A stretch of DNA of 64,000 nt, from contig NZ_JAMZFT010000002.1 in assembly GCF_024158125.1 (NCBI RefSeq), forward strand, positions 992,001 through 1,056,000, given 5' to 3'. The stretch's first letter is position 1, and each line of letters begins with the position of its first letter. The notes under the pieces were generated by a model. That model saw nothing but the letters and a program-made list of their open reading frames with translations, did not search any database and was not told the origin of the DNA. Below, piece by piece: positions 52,161 through 61,166 of the stretch. Source of the DNA: Futiania mangrovi (GTDB lineage: Bacteria > Pseudomonadota > Alphaproteobacteria > Futianiales > Futianiaceae). The translations under genes and the position numbers were made by a program.

Positions 52161-53447
52161 ATGATTTGGCTGGTGCTGGCGCTCGGAGTGCTTCTTACGG
52201 GTCTCACCGGCATCCCGGTCGGTGTGGGACTGGGGCTGACCGGACTTACCATCCTTCATTTCTTTGCGGGCGGCAGTTCCTCGCTTGCCGTCATCACGAT
52301 CTGGAACACGTTCAACGACTTTCTTCTCAGCGCGATCCCCATGTTCATCTTCATGGGCGAGATCCTGCTTGCGAGCGGCGTCAGCAAGAAGTTGTACGAG
52401 GCGGCCTCCCCCCTGTTCCGGCGCGTTCCCGGCGGGCTGCTGCACACGAACATCGCCGTGTGCACCATCTTCGGCGCGGTGAGCGGGGCAAGCACGTCCA
52501 CCGCGGCGGCCGTCGGTGCGGTGGCCTATCCCGAGTTGAAGCAGCGCGGCTACGACCGCGCCGTCGTCGTGGGCACGCTGGCGGCCGGCGGCACGCTCGG
52601 GCTGCTGATCCCGCCGAGCCTCGCCCTGCTGATCTACGGTGCGACCCAGGGCGTGTCGATCGGCAAGCTCTTCCTCGCGGGGATCCTGCCGGGCCTTCTC
52701 CTGGCTGCGTCGTTCATGGTGGTGATCCTGGTGATGGCGCTGAGAAACCCGGAGATCTCGCCGCGGGAAGCTGTCCGGACCCCGTTCCTGCGGATCGTGA
52801 CCGGGCTGCTCAGGATCTGGCCGATCGCCATCCTGATCTTTGCCGTGCTCGGCACGATCTACCTCGGCATCGCGACACCCACGGAGGCGGCGAGCCTCGG
52901 TGTCGTCTCGTCGATCGTGATCGGCTTCACCTGGGGAAACCTGACGCTCCGCAAGCTGCTTCATGCGTTCCGCGATGCGACCATCGTGTTCGGCACGCTG
53001 GGCGTGGTCCTCGTCGGTGCGCTGATCCTGTCGCAGGCGATCAGCATCCTGGGCGTGCCGACGCACGTCATGGCGGGGATCGGCGCGCTGGACGTCTCCC
53101 CCTATACCGTCTTCGCGCTGGTCGTCATCGTCTACCTGGTCCTCGGCTGCTTCTTCGACGGCATCTCGCTGATGCTGATGACCCTTCCGGTGGTCTTTCC
53201 GGTTCTTACGGGGCTCGGCTTCGATCCCATCTGGCTCGGCGTGATGATCACGCTGATGATCGAGATCGGGATGCTGACGCCCCCGGTGGGCCTCAATCTG
53301 TTCGTTCTGGTGGCGGTGACCAGGGGGGAGGTCAACCTCGGCCGGGCGGCCTTCGCGACCTTGCCGTTCTGGCTCGTGATGACCGGCGCGATCGTCCTGT
53401 TCACGCTTTTCCCAGGGATCGTGACGATCCTGCCGCAGATCCTCTGA
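52161..53447 (+). CDS. dctM: TRAP transporter large permease DctM (module 2)
   Basis: 428-aa transport subunit with about 12 helices. Family stretches AIPMFIFMGEILLASGVSKKLYEAASPL, AVSGASTSTAAAVGAVAYPELKQRGYD, GTLGLLIPPSLALLIYGA and MLTPPVGLNLFVLVAVT. ATG 52161 begins the first helix (MIWLVLALGVLL). The frame is open 25 codons further upstream without helix-like content. Confidence 0.93.
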   Translation: MIWLVLALGVLLTGLTGIPVGVGLGLTGLTILHFFAGGSSSLAVITIWNTFNDFLLSAIPMFIFMGEILLASGVSKKLYEAASPLFRRVPGGLLHTNIAVCTIFGAVSGASTSTAAAVGAVAYPELKQRGYDRAVVVGTLAAGGTLGLLIPPSLALLIYGATQGVSIGKLFLAGILPGLLLAASFMVVILVMALRNPEISPREAVRTPFLRIVTGLLRIWPIAILIFAVLGTIYLGIATPTEAASLGVVSSIVIGFTWGNLTLRKLLHAFRDATIVFGTLGVVLVGALILSQAISILGVPTHVMAGIGALDVSPYTVFALVVIVYLVLGCFFDGISLMLMTLPVVFPVLTGLGFDPIWLGVMITLMIEIGMLTPPVGLNLFVLVAVTRGEVNLGRAAFATLPFWLVMTGAIVLFTLFPGIVTILPQIL

Positions 53448-53459
53448 CGGGGGTGGGGG

Positions 53460-54728
53460 ATGAGCGCCGCTTCTGCAAACCAGGCCATAGTGATCGGTGC
53501 CGGCATCGTCGGCGTCTGCACGGCGCTCCAGTTGCGCAGGGCGGGGTGGGACACGACGCTGATCGACCGCGCTGGGCCCGGACAGGCCTGTTCCTTCGGC
53601 AACGCCGGGATCATGGCGGGCGATGTGGTGCCGCCGGTTGCCTCTCCCGGCGTGCTGTGGAAGGTGCCCGGCTACCTGGCCGATCCCGATGCGCCGCTGG
53701 CGATCCGCTGGAGCTATCTGCCGAAGCTTCTGCCCTGGCTCTTTCATTTCGTGCGGTGCAGCCGCCCGGAGCTCTACGAGCGCAACACGAAGGCGATGGC
53801 GACGCTGCTTGCCCGCGCGCACGAGAGCTACCGTCCGCTGGTGGAGGCGGCCGGCGCGCGCGATCTTCTGCATTTCTGCGGTGCGCTGCAGGTCTTCGAG
53901 ACCGAGGCGAGTTTCGCCGCCGGGCGGAAGGATGCGGAGTTCCGGCGTTCGCTCGGCGCCGACGTGCAGGAGCTGGCGGCGCACGAATTGCCCCAGTTCG
54001 CGCCCGGTCTCGCGCCGGTGCTTGCAGGCGGGCTCTATCGCCCGAACGTCGGCCACATCCGCGATCCGCTGGCGCTGACGACGGCGCTTCACGAGGAGTT
54101 CCTGCGTTGCGGGGGACGGCACCTTTCCTTCGGCGTGGACCGCCTCGAAAGGCTCCGCTCCGGACGGTGGGCCGTGCGCGGCACGGACGGGGCAGGGGCC
54201 GCTGCCGACGTGGAGGGCGACAGCGTGGCGGTGGCTGCGGGCGCGTGGTCGGGGCGTCTGCTGCGGGGGCTCGGCTTGCGCGTGGCGCTGGATACCGAGC
54301 GCGGGTACCACGTGACGCTGCCACGGGCGCAGTGCGACATGCGCATCCCGATCTCGTCGAGCGAGGGGGCGTTCTACGCGACGCCGATGGCCGGCGGCTT
54401 GAGGATCGCGGGCACGGTCGAGATGGGCGGTCTCGACCTGCCGCCCGCCGTGCCGCGCCGGACCGAAGCGATGATGCGGCGGGCACGGCGCTATTTCCCC
54501 GGCCTCGACGAAACCGGTGCGTCGACCTGGATGGGGTTCCGTCCGTCGATGCCGGACTCGCTGCCCGTGATCGGCCCGGTCGACGAGTTTCCCGGGCTGT
54601 TCCTCGCCTTCGGCCACGCGCACCTCGGCATGACGCTGGGTGCGGTGACCGGCCGCCTCATCACGCAGGCGATGAGCGGCCAGCCGACCGACGCCGATCT
54701 CGCTCCGTTCCGCTGGGACAGGTTCTGA
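53460..54728 (+). CDS. D-amino-acid dehydrogenase-like FAD oxidoreductase
   Basis: 422-aa DadA-like flavoprotein: FAD motif IVIGAGIVGVCTALQLRRAGWDTTLIDR near 10-37, CSFGNAGIMAGDVVPP near 44-59, ERGYHVTLP near 280 and the C-terminal GFRPSMPDSLPVIGP...FGHAHLGMTLGAVTG pattern. Such enzymes oxidise D-amino acids or related amines to 2-oxoacids and feed the respiratory chain. Starts 12 bases after dctM, so it shares the HyuAB-TRAP transcript; with hydantoinase-type products D- or N-substituted amino acids would be natural substrates. Confidence 0.9.
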   Translation: MSAASANQAIVIGAGIVGVCTALQLRRAGWDTTLIDRAGPGQACSFGNAGIMAGDVVPPVASPGVLWKVPGYLADPDAPLAIRWSYLPKLLPWLFHFVRCSRPELYERNTKAMATLLARAHESYRPLVEAAGARDLLHFCGALQVFETEASFAAGRKDAEFRRSLGADVQELAAHELPQFAPGLAPVLAGGLYRPNVGHIRDPLALTTALHEEFLRCGGRHLSFGVDRLERLRSGRWAVRGTDGAGAAADVEGDSVAVAAGAWSGRLLRGLGLRVALDTERGYHVTLPRAQCDMRIPISSSEGAFYATPMAGGLRIAGTVEMGGLDLPPAVPRRTEAMMRRARRYFPGLDETGASTWMGFRPSMPDSLPVIGPVDEFPGLFLAFGHAHLGMTLGAVTGRLITQAMSGQPTDADLAPFRWDRF

Positions 54729-54763
54729 GGCGGAAGGGCGGTGCCATGACCCAGACGCTCCGA

Positions 54764-55909
54764 TCAGGCCACGCTATCGTCCGCCGGCAGGTTCCGGGCA
54801 CGGCGCTGCAGCCACCACCCGTACTGCGGCGGCCAGAGCTCGTAGCCTGCATCGCCTTCCAGTTCGAGCGCCGCATGCAGCGGCCATTGCGGATTGTGCA
54901 GGGCCTCGCGCGCGATGCAGACCAGGTCGGCCCGCCCTTGCGCCACGATCGACTCCGCATAGGCTGCGTGCCGGATCAGGCCGACCGCCATGGCCGGCAT
55001 CCCCGTCTGTGCGCGCAGCGTTTCGGCGTACGGCACCTGGAAGCCGTGCGGGCGCACCCCTGCCTTCAGCGTCGGCGGGGCGCCGACGCCGCCGGAGGAG
55101 CAATCGATCATGTCGACGCCTTCCTCCCGAAGCCGGGAGGCCAGCACGAGCGTGTCCTCCATCGTCCAGCCCGTTCCCTCGTCGTCGTCGACGCAGGACA
55201 GGCGGAACAGCAGGGGCTTGTCCTCGGGCCAGTGACGCCGGATCGCACGCGCGACCTCGATGGGAAAGCGCATCCGCCCCTCGCGGCCGCCGCCGAAGCT
55301 GTCGGTGCGGTTGTTGCCGAGCGGCGAGTAGAAGGAATGTACGAGATAGCCGTGGGCGCCGTGCACCTCCAGCACCTCGTACCCCGCTTCGAGGCAGCGG
55401 CGCGCGCCTTGCCCATAGGCTTCGGCAACTTCCATCGCCTCGGCCTCGGTCAGCGCGTGCGGCGTGTGCCAGCCCTCGACCTTGGCCTCGGCGACGGGGG
55501 CGACCGGTTGCCATTCCGTCTCGCCGCGCGCGGCCTCCGCCGCGCCGAGCGGGCCGTAGCCCTGCCAGGGGCGCTGACGCGACGCCTTGGGGCCCGAATG
55601 CCACACTTGCGCCGCCGGCACTGCGCCGGACGCGCGGATCGTGTCGGCGAGGGCGGCCAGGCCTTCGACGTGATCGTTCGACCAGACACCGAGGTCGCCG
55701 TAGGTGTTGCGTCCCCGCCTCTCGACCGCCAGCGCCTCGGTGAACACCATCGCGAAGCCGCCGTGACCGTACTTGGCCAGGTGATGGTGGTGCCATGGCT
55801 GCACCTGTCCCTCGACGGCGGAGTACATCTGCATCGGGGCGAGGACGGTGCGGTTTCGCAGGGTGACGCCACGCAGCGAAAAGGGAGAAAATAGCGTGCT
55901 TGTGCTCAT
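54764..55909 (-). CDS. old yellow enzyme-type NADH:flavin oxidoreductase (module 2)
   Basis: 381-aa YqjM-class FMN reductase, paralogue of the protein at 35468: both end in a PPQYGWW or APQYGWW stretch and both carry glutamine (Q27 here, APMQMY) where YqjM has its redox-tuning cysteine. H183 and H186 (EVHGAHGYLVH) and Y29 are kept. Start ATG 55909 (MSTSTLFSPFSLRG). Convergent with the DadA-like gene (35-base gap) and divergent from the MFS gene. Confidence 0.9.
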   Translation of the reverse strand: MSTSTLFSPFSLRGVTLRNRTVLAPMQMYSAVEGQVQPWHHHHLAKYGHGGFAMVFTEALAVERRGRNTYGDLGVWSNDHVEGLAALADTIRASGAVPAAQVWHSGPKASRQRPWQGYGPLGAAEAARGETEWQPVAPVAEAKVEGWHTPHALTEAEAMEVAEAYGQGARRCLEAGYEVLEVHGAHGYLVHSFYSPLGNNRTDSFGGGREGRMRFPIEVARAIRRHWPEDKPLLFRLSCVDDDEGTGWTMEDTLVLASRLREEGVDMIDCSSGGVGAPPTLKAGVRPHGFQVPYAETLRAQTGMPAMAVGLIRHAAYAESIVAQGRADLVCIAREALHNPQWPLHAALELEGDAGYELWPPQYGWWLQRRARNLPADDSVA

Positions 55910-56071
55910 CGGAAGCCTCGGGTGGTTGAAATGAATCCGACGCCCTTGGCGCCGATAGAAGCAACTGAAATGAAAAATAGACCAGAAATATTTGCCGGGC
56001 AAATAAAAATATATCCGATAAATTTGAGGGTATATTCGTATTTGTATTTTATATTGTAGAGGAATTTTGCC
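55910..56071. promoter_or_regulatory. divergent promoter region OYE / MFS with 17-bp palindrome
   Basis: AT-rich 162-base gap. TATTTGCC-G-GGCAAATA at 55989-56005 is a perfect palindrome with 8-base arms, of the size of LacI/GntR-type operators. A possible promoter for the MFS gene is TTGAGG (56024-56029), 17 bases, TTTTAT (56047-56052), though the resulting leader would be very short. No regulator gene lies nearby. Confidence 0.45.
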
Positions 56072-57322
56072 GTGAGCGCCCTGCCAAGAATGTCATTCAT
56101 ACTATGCGTATTCTTGCCATTGGCCTTCGGGTATCTGCTCTCCTACCTTTTCCGCACGATCAATGCGGCCCTCGCCCCGTATCTGGCGAGCGACTTCGGC
56201 CTCACGGCTTCGTCATTGGGCTTGTTGACGTCTACCTATCTGCTCGCCTTCGGCCTCATGCAGATACCGCTCGGCCTGATGATCGACCGCTTCGGCGTCC
56301 GGCGTGTCCAGGGGATCAATCTGCTGGTGACCGCGTGCGGCGCCGGGCTCTTCGCCGCTGCGGAGTCGCTCGGCCTGCTCATGGTGGCGCGCGCCATGAT
56401 CGGGGCCGGCGTCGCCGTCAGCCTGATGGCCAGTTTTGCCTCGTTCATCATCTGGCTGCCGCCGCGGCGTGTGCCTCTCGCCATCGGATTGCTCATGGGG
56501 TTCGGCGGACTGGGCGCCATGCTGGCGGGTGCGCCGGTAGAGTTCCTGATGGAGACGGTCGGCTGGCGCACGATCTTTTTCGGCCTTGCGATCGCGACCT
56601 TCGCTGTGTCCGTTGCGGTGTTGCTGCTGCTCCCCGACAGCCCCCGCCAGTCGAGCAGCTGGTCCCGGCTGCTCTCCGGGTTGGCCGCCATCTACGCGAC
56701 GAGGTTGTTCTGGCGCATCGTGCCGCTGGCCATATTGACCTGCGGCACCGCATTCGCATTGCAGGGACTGTGGGCCGGGTTGTGGCTTTCCGATGTGGCG
56801 GGGTTCGAGCAGGGGCAAGTCGCCGCCTATCTCTCGATCATGGCCTTCGGCCTGCTCGTCGGCTCGATAGCTTGCGGTCCCATGGCGTCGCTGTCGGAGC
56901 GCTGCGGCCTGTCGCTGGTGCATCTCGTCGGGGCGCTGTCGCTCGTCTTCTTCGTGACGCTGGCGCTGCTCTCGGCGGGATTGGCGGACCTCGCCCTGCC
57001 ATGCTGGTTCCTGGTCGGCTTCCTCATCAATCCCATGTCGCTCACCTATGTCGTGCTGGCCCAGAGCTTCACGCCGGACATGGCGGGGCGGGTCAATACC
57101 GGGATCAATGTGCTGGTCATCCTCGGCAGCTTCCTGCTGCAGGCAGCCATCGGCTGGGTCCTCGATCTGTGGGAGACCGATCGGGCGGGGCGCTACCCGG
57201 TCGAGGCCTACGCGACGGCGTTCGGCACCCTGACAGCGCTGGGGCTGCTGGCTCTCGTCTGGTACTGGTTCGGCGGCGACCGCGGTGCGCCCGCAGACCG
57301 GGGCGACGGCGCCCGGGATTGA
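56072..57322 (+). CDS. MFS transporter
   Basis: 416-aa transporter with 12 hydrophobic segments. The A-motif-like loop DRFGVRRVQG follows helix 2 (about residues 71-80). GTG 56072 is used as start, with AGAGGAA upstream. It is divergent from the OYE gene and convergent with the ABC SBP gene. It may move the substrate or product of module 2; the family alone does not give a ligand. The segments GLTASSLGLLTSTYLLAFGLMQ and PMASLSERCGLSLVH fit nitrate/metabolite porters no better than other MFS members. Confidence 0.87.
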   Translation: MSALPRMSFILCVFLPLAFGYLLSYLFRTINAALAPYLASDFGLTASSLGLLTSTYLLAFGLMQIPLGLMIDRFGVRRVQGINLLVTACGAGLFAAAESLGLLMVARAMIGAGVAVSLMASFASFIIWLPPRRVPLAIGLLMGFGGLGAMLAGAPVEFLMETVGWRTIFFGLAIATFAVSVAVLLLLPDSPRQSSSWSRLLSGLAAIYATRLFWRIVPLAILTCGTAFALQGLWAGLWLSDVAGFEQGQVAAYLSIMAFGLLVGSIACGPMASLSERCGLSLVHLVGALSLVFFVTLALLSAGLADLALPCWFLVGFLINPMSLTYVVLAQSFTPDMAGRVNTGINVLVILGSFLLQAAIGWVLDLWETDRAGRYPVEAYATAFGTLTALGLLALVWYWFGGDRGAPADRGDGARD

Positions 57323-57369
57323 GGTGCCGCGCGCCGCCTTGCGGGTGCGGTAAACGGCGACGGAAAAGT

Positions 57370-57397
57370 GGGGCGGTCGCTGCCTGGCGACCGCCCC
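57370..57397 (-). terminator. rho-independent terminator of ABC SBP gene
   Basis: GGGGCGGTCGC (57370-57380) pairs perfectly with GCGACCGCCCC (57387-57397) around a 6-base loop. On the minus strand the stem is followed by ACTTTTCC, a short T-run, so it ends the transcript of the liv-type cluster; it may also stop the convergent MFS transcript. Confidence 0.7.
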
Positions 57398-57441
57398 ATC
57401 CCGATCAAGGGGGAGTTTCCGGCTCTGCCGAGGAGCCGGCC

Positions 57442-58632
57442 TCACATCTTGCAGGTCACCTCGGGCGCGACCTGTTCCGGGCTTGCGGTCATCGTGATGA
57501 CCGGGCGCAACGTCCCCTCGTACTCCTGCACGACCCCGAAATAATTGGGCAGCAGCAACTGATGGTCTTCGGCGCGCATCGTCAGCTTGCCGAGGATCGT
57601 GTCGAACTGCGCGCCCGACATAGCCTTGCCCACGTCGCCCGGCTCGATGCTGCCGGCCCTGCGGACCGCCTCGAACAGGACTTGCGCGCCGATGTAGGTC
57701 TCACCTTCGAAGTTGGTCGGATCGGCATCGTACTTCTTGCGCCATGCCTCGACGAAGGCGTTGTTTTCCGGCGTGTCGAGGGTCGAGCTGTAGTTGATGA
57801 TGCCGTAGATGCCCTTGGCCACCTCGCCCAGCGCCTTGACGGTGTTGTCGGTGGTGAAGCTCTGCCCTGCGACGGTGACGCTGTCGACGAGGCCGAACTG
57901 CTTGGCCTGCTGCGCGAAATTGACGGCATCACGCCCGGCGAGAACGACCCAGATCCCGTTGGCGCCGGAATCCTTGACCTGCTGGATATAGGGCGCGAAG
58001 TCGTTCGTGTTCGGCGGCACGAAGAACTGGCCCACCATGGTCTTGCCGGCGGCCGTTGCGGTCTTGGCGAAGGCTTCGCTCGACCCGCGTCCCCAGGCGA
58101 TGTCGACCGCGACGACCGCCCAGTTCTTCTCCGACCGCTCCTGCAGCCAGGGCCGGATGGTGAGCGCGTCCATCTCGCTCTGGGTGTTCACGCGGAAGAC
58201 CCGCTCCTGGCACTGTTCGCCGGTCAGCGCGTCGGCCTTGTTGATCGTCGAGATGTAGAGGCCGTCCCAGCGGGCCATCATCGGCGCGATGGCGAGACCC
58301 TCGCCCGAGGCGATCAGGCCCATGATGATCCGGTAACCCTCGCGCACCAGCTTTTCGGACTGCCGGCGTGCGTTTTCCGGATTGGCGCCGGTGTCGAGCG
58401 ACCGGAACTCGACCGCGCGCCCGTCGACGCCGCCGGCCTTGTTGGCTTCCTCGACGGCGAACTCGACCGCCCGGATCACCTGGTTGCCGAGGTCGGCGTA
58501 GGTGCCCGACAGGTCGGTCGGCACGCCGACTTTCAGCGGGTCCTTGGCCTGCGCAGCCCCTCCCGCGAACCAAAGCGCTGCGGCTGCAGCGCACGCAACC
58601 CCTGTACGGCCTACTCTTGTGAGCATGGACAT
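57442..58632 (-). CDS. branched-chain-type ABC transporter substrate-binding protein
   Basis: 396-aa periplasmic binding protein (Peripla_BP_6 type). Signal peptide 1-29 (MSMLTRVGRTGVACAAAAAL, cleaved near AQAKD), then PLKVGVPTDLSGTYADLGNQVIRAVEFAVEEANKAGGVDGR and AFVEAWRKKYDADPTNFEGETYIGA. It is unusually the last gene of its transporter cluster, 109 bases after livF. The linked CoA ligase and dehydrogenases suggest an organic or aromatic acid rather than leucine. Confidence 0.92.
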   Translation of the reverse strand: MSMLTRVGRTGVACAAAAALWFAGGAAQAKDPLKVGVPTDLSGTYADLGNQVIRAVEFAVEEANKAGGVDGRAVEFRSLDTGANPENARRQSEKLVREGYRIIMGLIASGEGLAIAPMMARWDGLYISTINKADALTGEQCQERVFRVNTQSEMDALTIRPWLQERSEKNWAVVAVDIAWGRGSSEAFAKTATAAGKTMVGQFFVPPNTNDFAPYIQQVKDSGANGIWVVLAGRDAVNFAQQAKQFGLVDSVTVAGQSFTTDNTVKALGEVAKGIYGIINYSSTLDTPENNAFVEAWRKKYDADPTNFEGETYIGAQVLFEAVRRAGSIEPGDVGKAMSGAQFDTILGKLTMRAEDHQLLLPNYFGVVQEYEGTLRPVITMTASPEQVAPEVTCKM

Positions 58633-58741
58633 TTCGCTTCCTCCCCGATCGCCTTGCGATCCGTTTTTCGGAACGGCACTCCGTTCCCCTCGTTTCGGGC
58701 AGGGGCGGCTGGACGCCCGTGCTGCCCGCGATGCAGGCCCA

Positions 58742-59437
58742 CTAGATCGTGATGTGGTCCTGCAGTTGCTGCGTCGTCATGCCAGCCAGCGTTCCTGTCT
58801 CTGTCACCTCGCCCTTGGAGAGCACGTGGTAGCGGTCGGCAACCCGCTGGATCAGGCGGATGTTCTGTTCGATCAGCATGATCGCGGTGCCTTCGTTCGC
58901 CAGGTGATTGAAGAGGCGCGCCAGTTCGTCGACGATCACCGGAGCCAGCCCCTCGCTCGGCTCGTCGAGGACGAGAAGGTCCGGATTGGCCATCAGCGCG
59001 CGCCCGATGGCGAGCATCTGCTGTTGCCCCCCGCTGAGGCCGAGGCCCGGGTTCCCCGCGCGCTCGCCGAGCGCGGGGAACAGCTCGTAGACCGTCTTGA
59101 GCGTCCACGGTCCGGGCCGGCTGACGGCCGCACCCAGCAGCAGGTTTTCCTCGATCGTCAGGTTCGGCAGGATGCCGCGCCCCTGAAGAACCGAGGCGAT
59201 ACCGGAGCGTGCCGCCAGATAGTTCGGCAGGCTGTCGTACCGGACGCCCCGGATGCAGACTGCCCCTGCGCGGATCGTGGTCACGCCGCACAGCGTGTTG
59301 ACGATCGTCGTCTTGCCTACCCCGTTGCGTCCCAGGATCGCGACGCGCTCCCCCGCGCCGATCTCGAAGCTGACGCCATGCAGGATGCGGGCGTTGCCGT
59401 AATGGGCATCGACGCGGTCGAAGGCGAGCAGGCTCAT
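58742..59437 (-). CDS. livF: ABC transporter ATP-binding protein LivF-like
   Basis: 231-aa ATPase. Walker A GRNGVGKTT near 35-43, the LivF segment SGIASVLQGRGILPNLTIEENLLLGA near 78-103, signature LSGGQQQMLAIGRAL near 134 and Walker B LLVLDEPSEGLAPV near 155. ATG 59437 overlaps the livG stop by 4 bases. Confidence 0.94.
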   Translation of the reverse strand: MSLLAFDRVDAHYGNARILHGVSFEIGAGERVAILGRNGVGKTTIVNTLCGVTTIRAGAVCIRGVRYDSLPNYLAARSGIASVLQGRGILPNLTIEENLLLGAAVSRPGPWTLKTVYELFPALGERAGNPGLGLSGGQQQMLAIGRALMANPDLLVLDEPSEGLAPVIVDELARLFNHLANEGTAIMLIEQNIRLIQRVADRYHVLSKGEVTETGTLAGMTTQQLQDHITI

Positions 59438-60141
59438 GGTGCCTCCGATCCGAGATAGGCGGCGATCACGTCCGGGTGGCGCTTGATGTCCTCCGGCTTT
59501 CCCTCCGCCAGGATCCGTCCCAGGTGAAGCACCGTGATGTGGTCGCAGATCGAAAAGATCACCTGCATGTCGTGCTCCACGATCAGCACCGTGACGTCCC
59601 AGCGGTGCACCAGGTCCTTCAGGATGTCCGCGAGCTTGAGCGACTCCTCCACGGTCAGCCCTGCCGCCGGCTCGTCGAGCAGCAGAAGCTGCGGCCTGCC
59701 GACCAGGGCAAGCGCGAGATCGAGCCGGCGCTGGTCGCCGTAGCTGATCTCCTGCGCCGGCCGGTCGAGAAGGTCGCCGAGCGCCAGGGCGTCGATGACT
59801 TCGGCGAGTCCCGATGTGCCCAAGGCCCGCGCGGCCACCTGCAACTGGGTGCGCACCGTGATACCCGGGAAGATGTTGGTGCGCTGGAACGAGCGTGCGA
59901 GCCCGCGGTGCCGGCGTTGTTGCGGTTTCAGGCCGGTGATCTCCTCGTCGCCGAGAAAGATCCGGCCGCTCCAGTTCTGGGCCCGGCCCGAGAGCACGTC
60001 GATCAGCGTGGATTTGCCCGCGCCGTTCGGTCCGATCAGGCCGCGGATCTGGCCGCGCTCAACGCTGATGCTGACATCGTCGAGCGCCTTGAAGCCGCCG
60101 AAGGCGCGGCTGAGGTTGCGTCCTTCCAGCACCGCGGTCAT
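59434..60141 (-). CDS. livG: ABC transporter ATP-binding protein LivG-like
   Basis: 235-aa ATPase. Walker A GPNGAGKST near 37-45, LARSFQRTNIFPGITVRTQL near 81-100, EISYGDQRRLDLALAL signature near 143 and Walker B LLLLDEPAAGLT near 164. Start ATG 60141 (MTAVLEGRNLSRAFGG) lies in the overlap with livM; the frame stays open far upstream without meaning. The LivM part it contacts is encoded immediately upstream. Confidence 0.94.
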   Translation of the reverse strand: MTAVLEGRNLSRAFGGFKALDDVSISVERGQIRGLIGPNGAGKSTLIDVLSGRAQNWSGRIFLGDEEITGLKPQQRRHRGLARSFQRTNIFPGITVRTQLQVAARALGTSGLAEVIDALALGDLLDRPAQEISYGDQRRLDLALALVGRPQLLLLDEPAAGLTVEESLKLADILKDLVHRWDVTVLIVEHDMQVIFSICDHITVLHLGRILAEGKPEDIKRHPDVIAAYLGSEAP

Positions 60142-61166
60142 GGCCGCCCCCAGCCCAGGCGCTCGCCCGCCCGGCGCCCCAGTCCCGCGATCAGGCCCGC
60201 GAAGCCCTGAGGCAGCAGCAGGGTAACCAGGATCACCGTGCCGCCGACCAGCGCGGGCCAGTATTCCGTTGCGTCCCCGGCGAGGTCCTCCAGGAAGAAC
60301 AGGAGGAACGCGCCCAGCGCCGGTCCCCAGAGAACCTTCGGCCCGCCCACGATCGCCATGATCAGCGCCATGCCCGACAGGCTCCAATGCAGCATCTCCG
60401 GCGAGATGTAGCCGTCGTAGAGGGTCTGCAGGACGCCCGCCAGCGCCGCGATGAATGCCGAGATCCCGTAGATCACGGCGCGCGGCAGGGTGGTGCCATA
60501 GCCGATGAAGCGGGCCCGTTCCTCGTTCTCGCGGATCGCTTCGGTCAGTTGGCCGAAGGGGCTGCGCGCCATCAGGGCGAGCCCGAGCAGGAGAACCACC
60601 AGCAGTGACCAGCAGATCACCAGCATCGACGATGGCGACTGGAAGAGCCCGGAATCCACGCCGAACAGGGTTCGCGGCAAGGGCACGCTCATGCCATCGT
60701 CGCCATTGGCAAGCTCGCGCCATTTGAAGGCGACCTCGTAGAAGGCCTGCCCGACCGCGAGCGTCAGCATGGCGTGGGCCACGCCGGGGATGCGCGCGAT
60801 CACGAGGCCGAGCAGGAACGCGATCGCGGTCGGCCCGATGAGCGCGGCAGCGAGCGCCAGTTCCGGCGACGCGATCTCGCGCACCATCAGCACCGCGAAG
60901 AGATACCCGCCGAGACCGAAGAACGCGGCCTGACCGAAGCTGATGCGTCCGTTCTGCCGCACGAGGAGACCGACGCTCGTCGCCAGGATCATGTCGACGA
61001 TCGCCTGCGTGAGCAGCGACAGCCACAAGACCGAAGCGATCAGATGCGGGGCCGCGAACCCGACGGCAAGCGCGACCCCCGCGGCGAGCGCAAGGTGGAA
61101 CGGCCATCGGGTACGTATCGACGTTCCGCGCGCCCCGGCGAGCGGATCGAGTTCGGCCGTACTCAT
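60138..61166 (-). CDS. livM: ABC transporter permease LivM-like
   Basis: 342-aa permease with about nine helices. Family stretches GRISFGQAAFFGLGGYLFAVL near 73-93 and EAIRENEERARFIGYGTTLPRAVIYGIS near 220-247. Start ATG 61166 (MSTAELDPLAGARG) sits in a 4-base overlap with livH. Forms the channel with LivH. Confidence 0.94.
   Translation of the reverse strand: MSTAELDPLAGARGTSIRTRWPFHLALAAGVALAVGFAAPHLIASVLWLSLLTQAIVDMILATSVGLLVRQNGRISFGQAAFFGLGGYLFAVLMVREIASPELALAAALIGPTAIAFLLGLVIARIPGVAHAMLTLAVGQAFYEVAFKWRELANGDDGMSVPLPRTLFGVDSGLFQSPSSMLVICWSLLVVLLLGLALMARSPFGQLTEAIRENEERARFIGYGTTLPRAVIYGISAFIAALAGVLQTLYDGYISPEMLHWSLSGMALIMAIVGGPKVLWGPALGAFLLFFLEDLAGDATEYWPALVGGTVILVTLLLPQGFAGLIAGLGRRAGERLGWGRP

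Noticed and set aside
52166-55894. Very long alternative open frame (over 1200 codons) across dctM, the DadA-like gene and the OYE gene
   Set aside because: It is a by-product of high GC at third positions; its translation is low-complexity Arg/Ala/Gly with no domain, and three real genes with clear motifs occupy the region.
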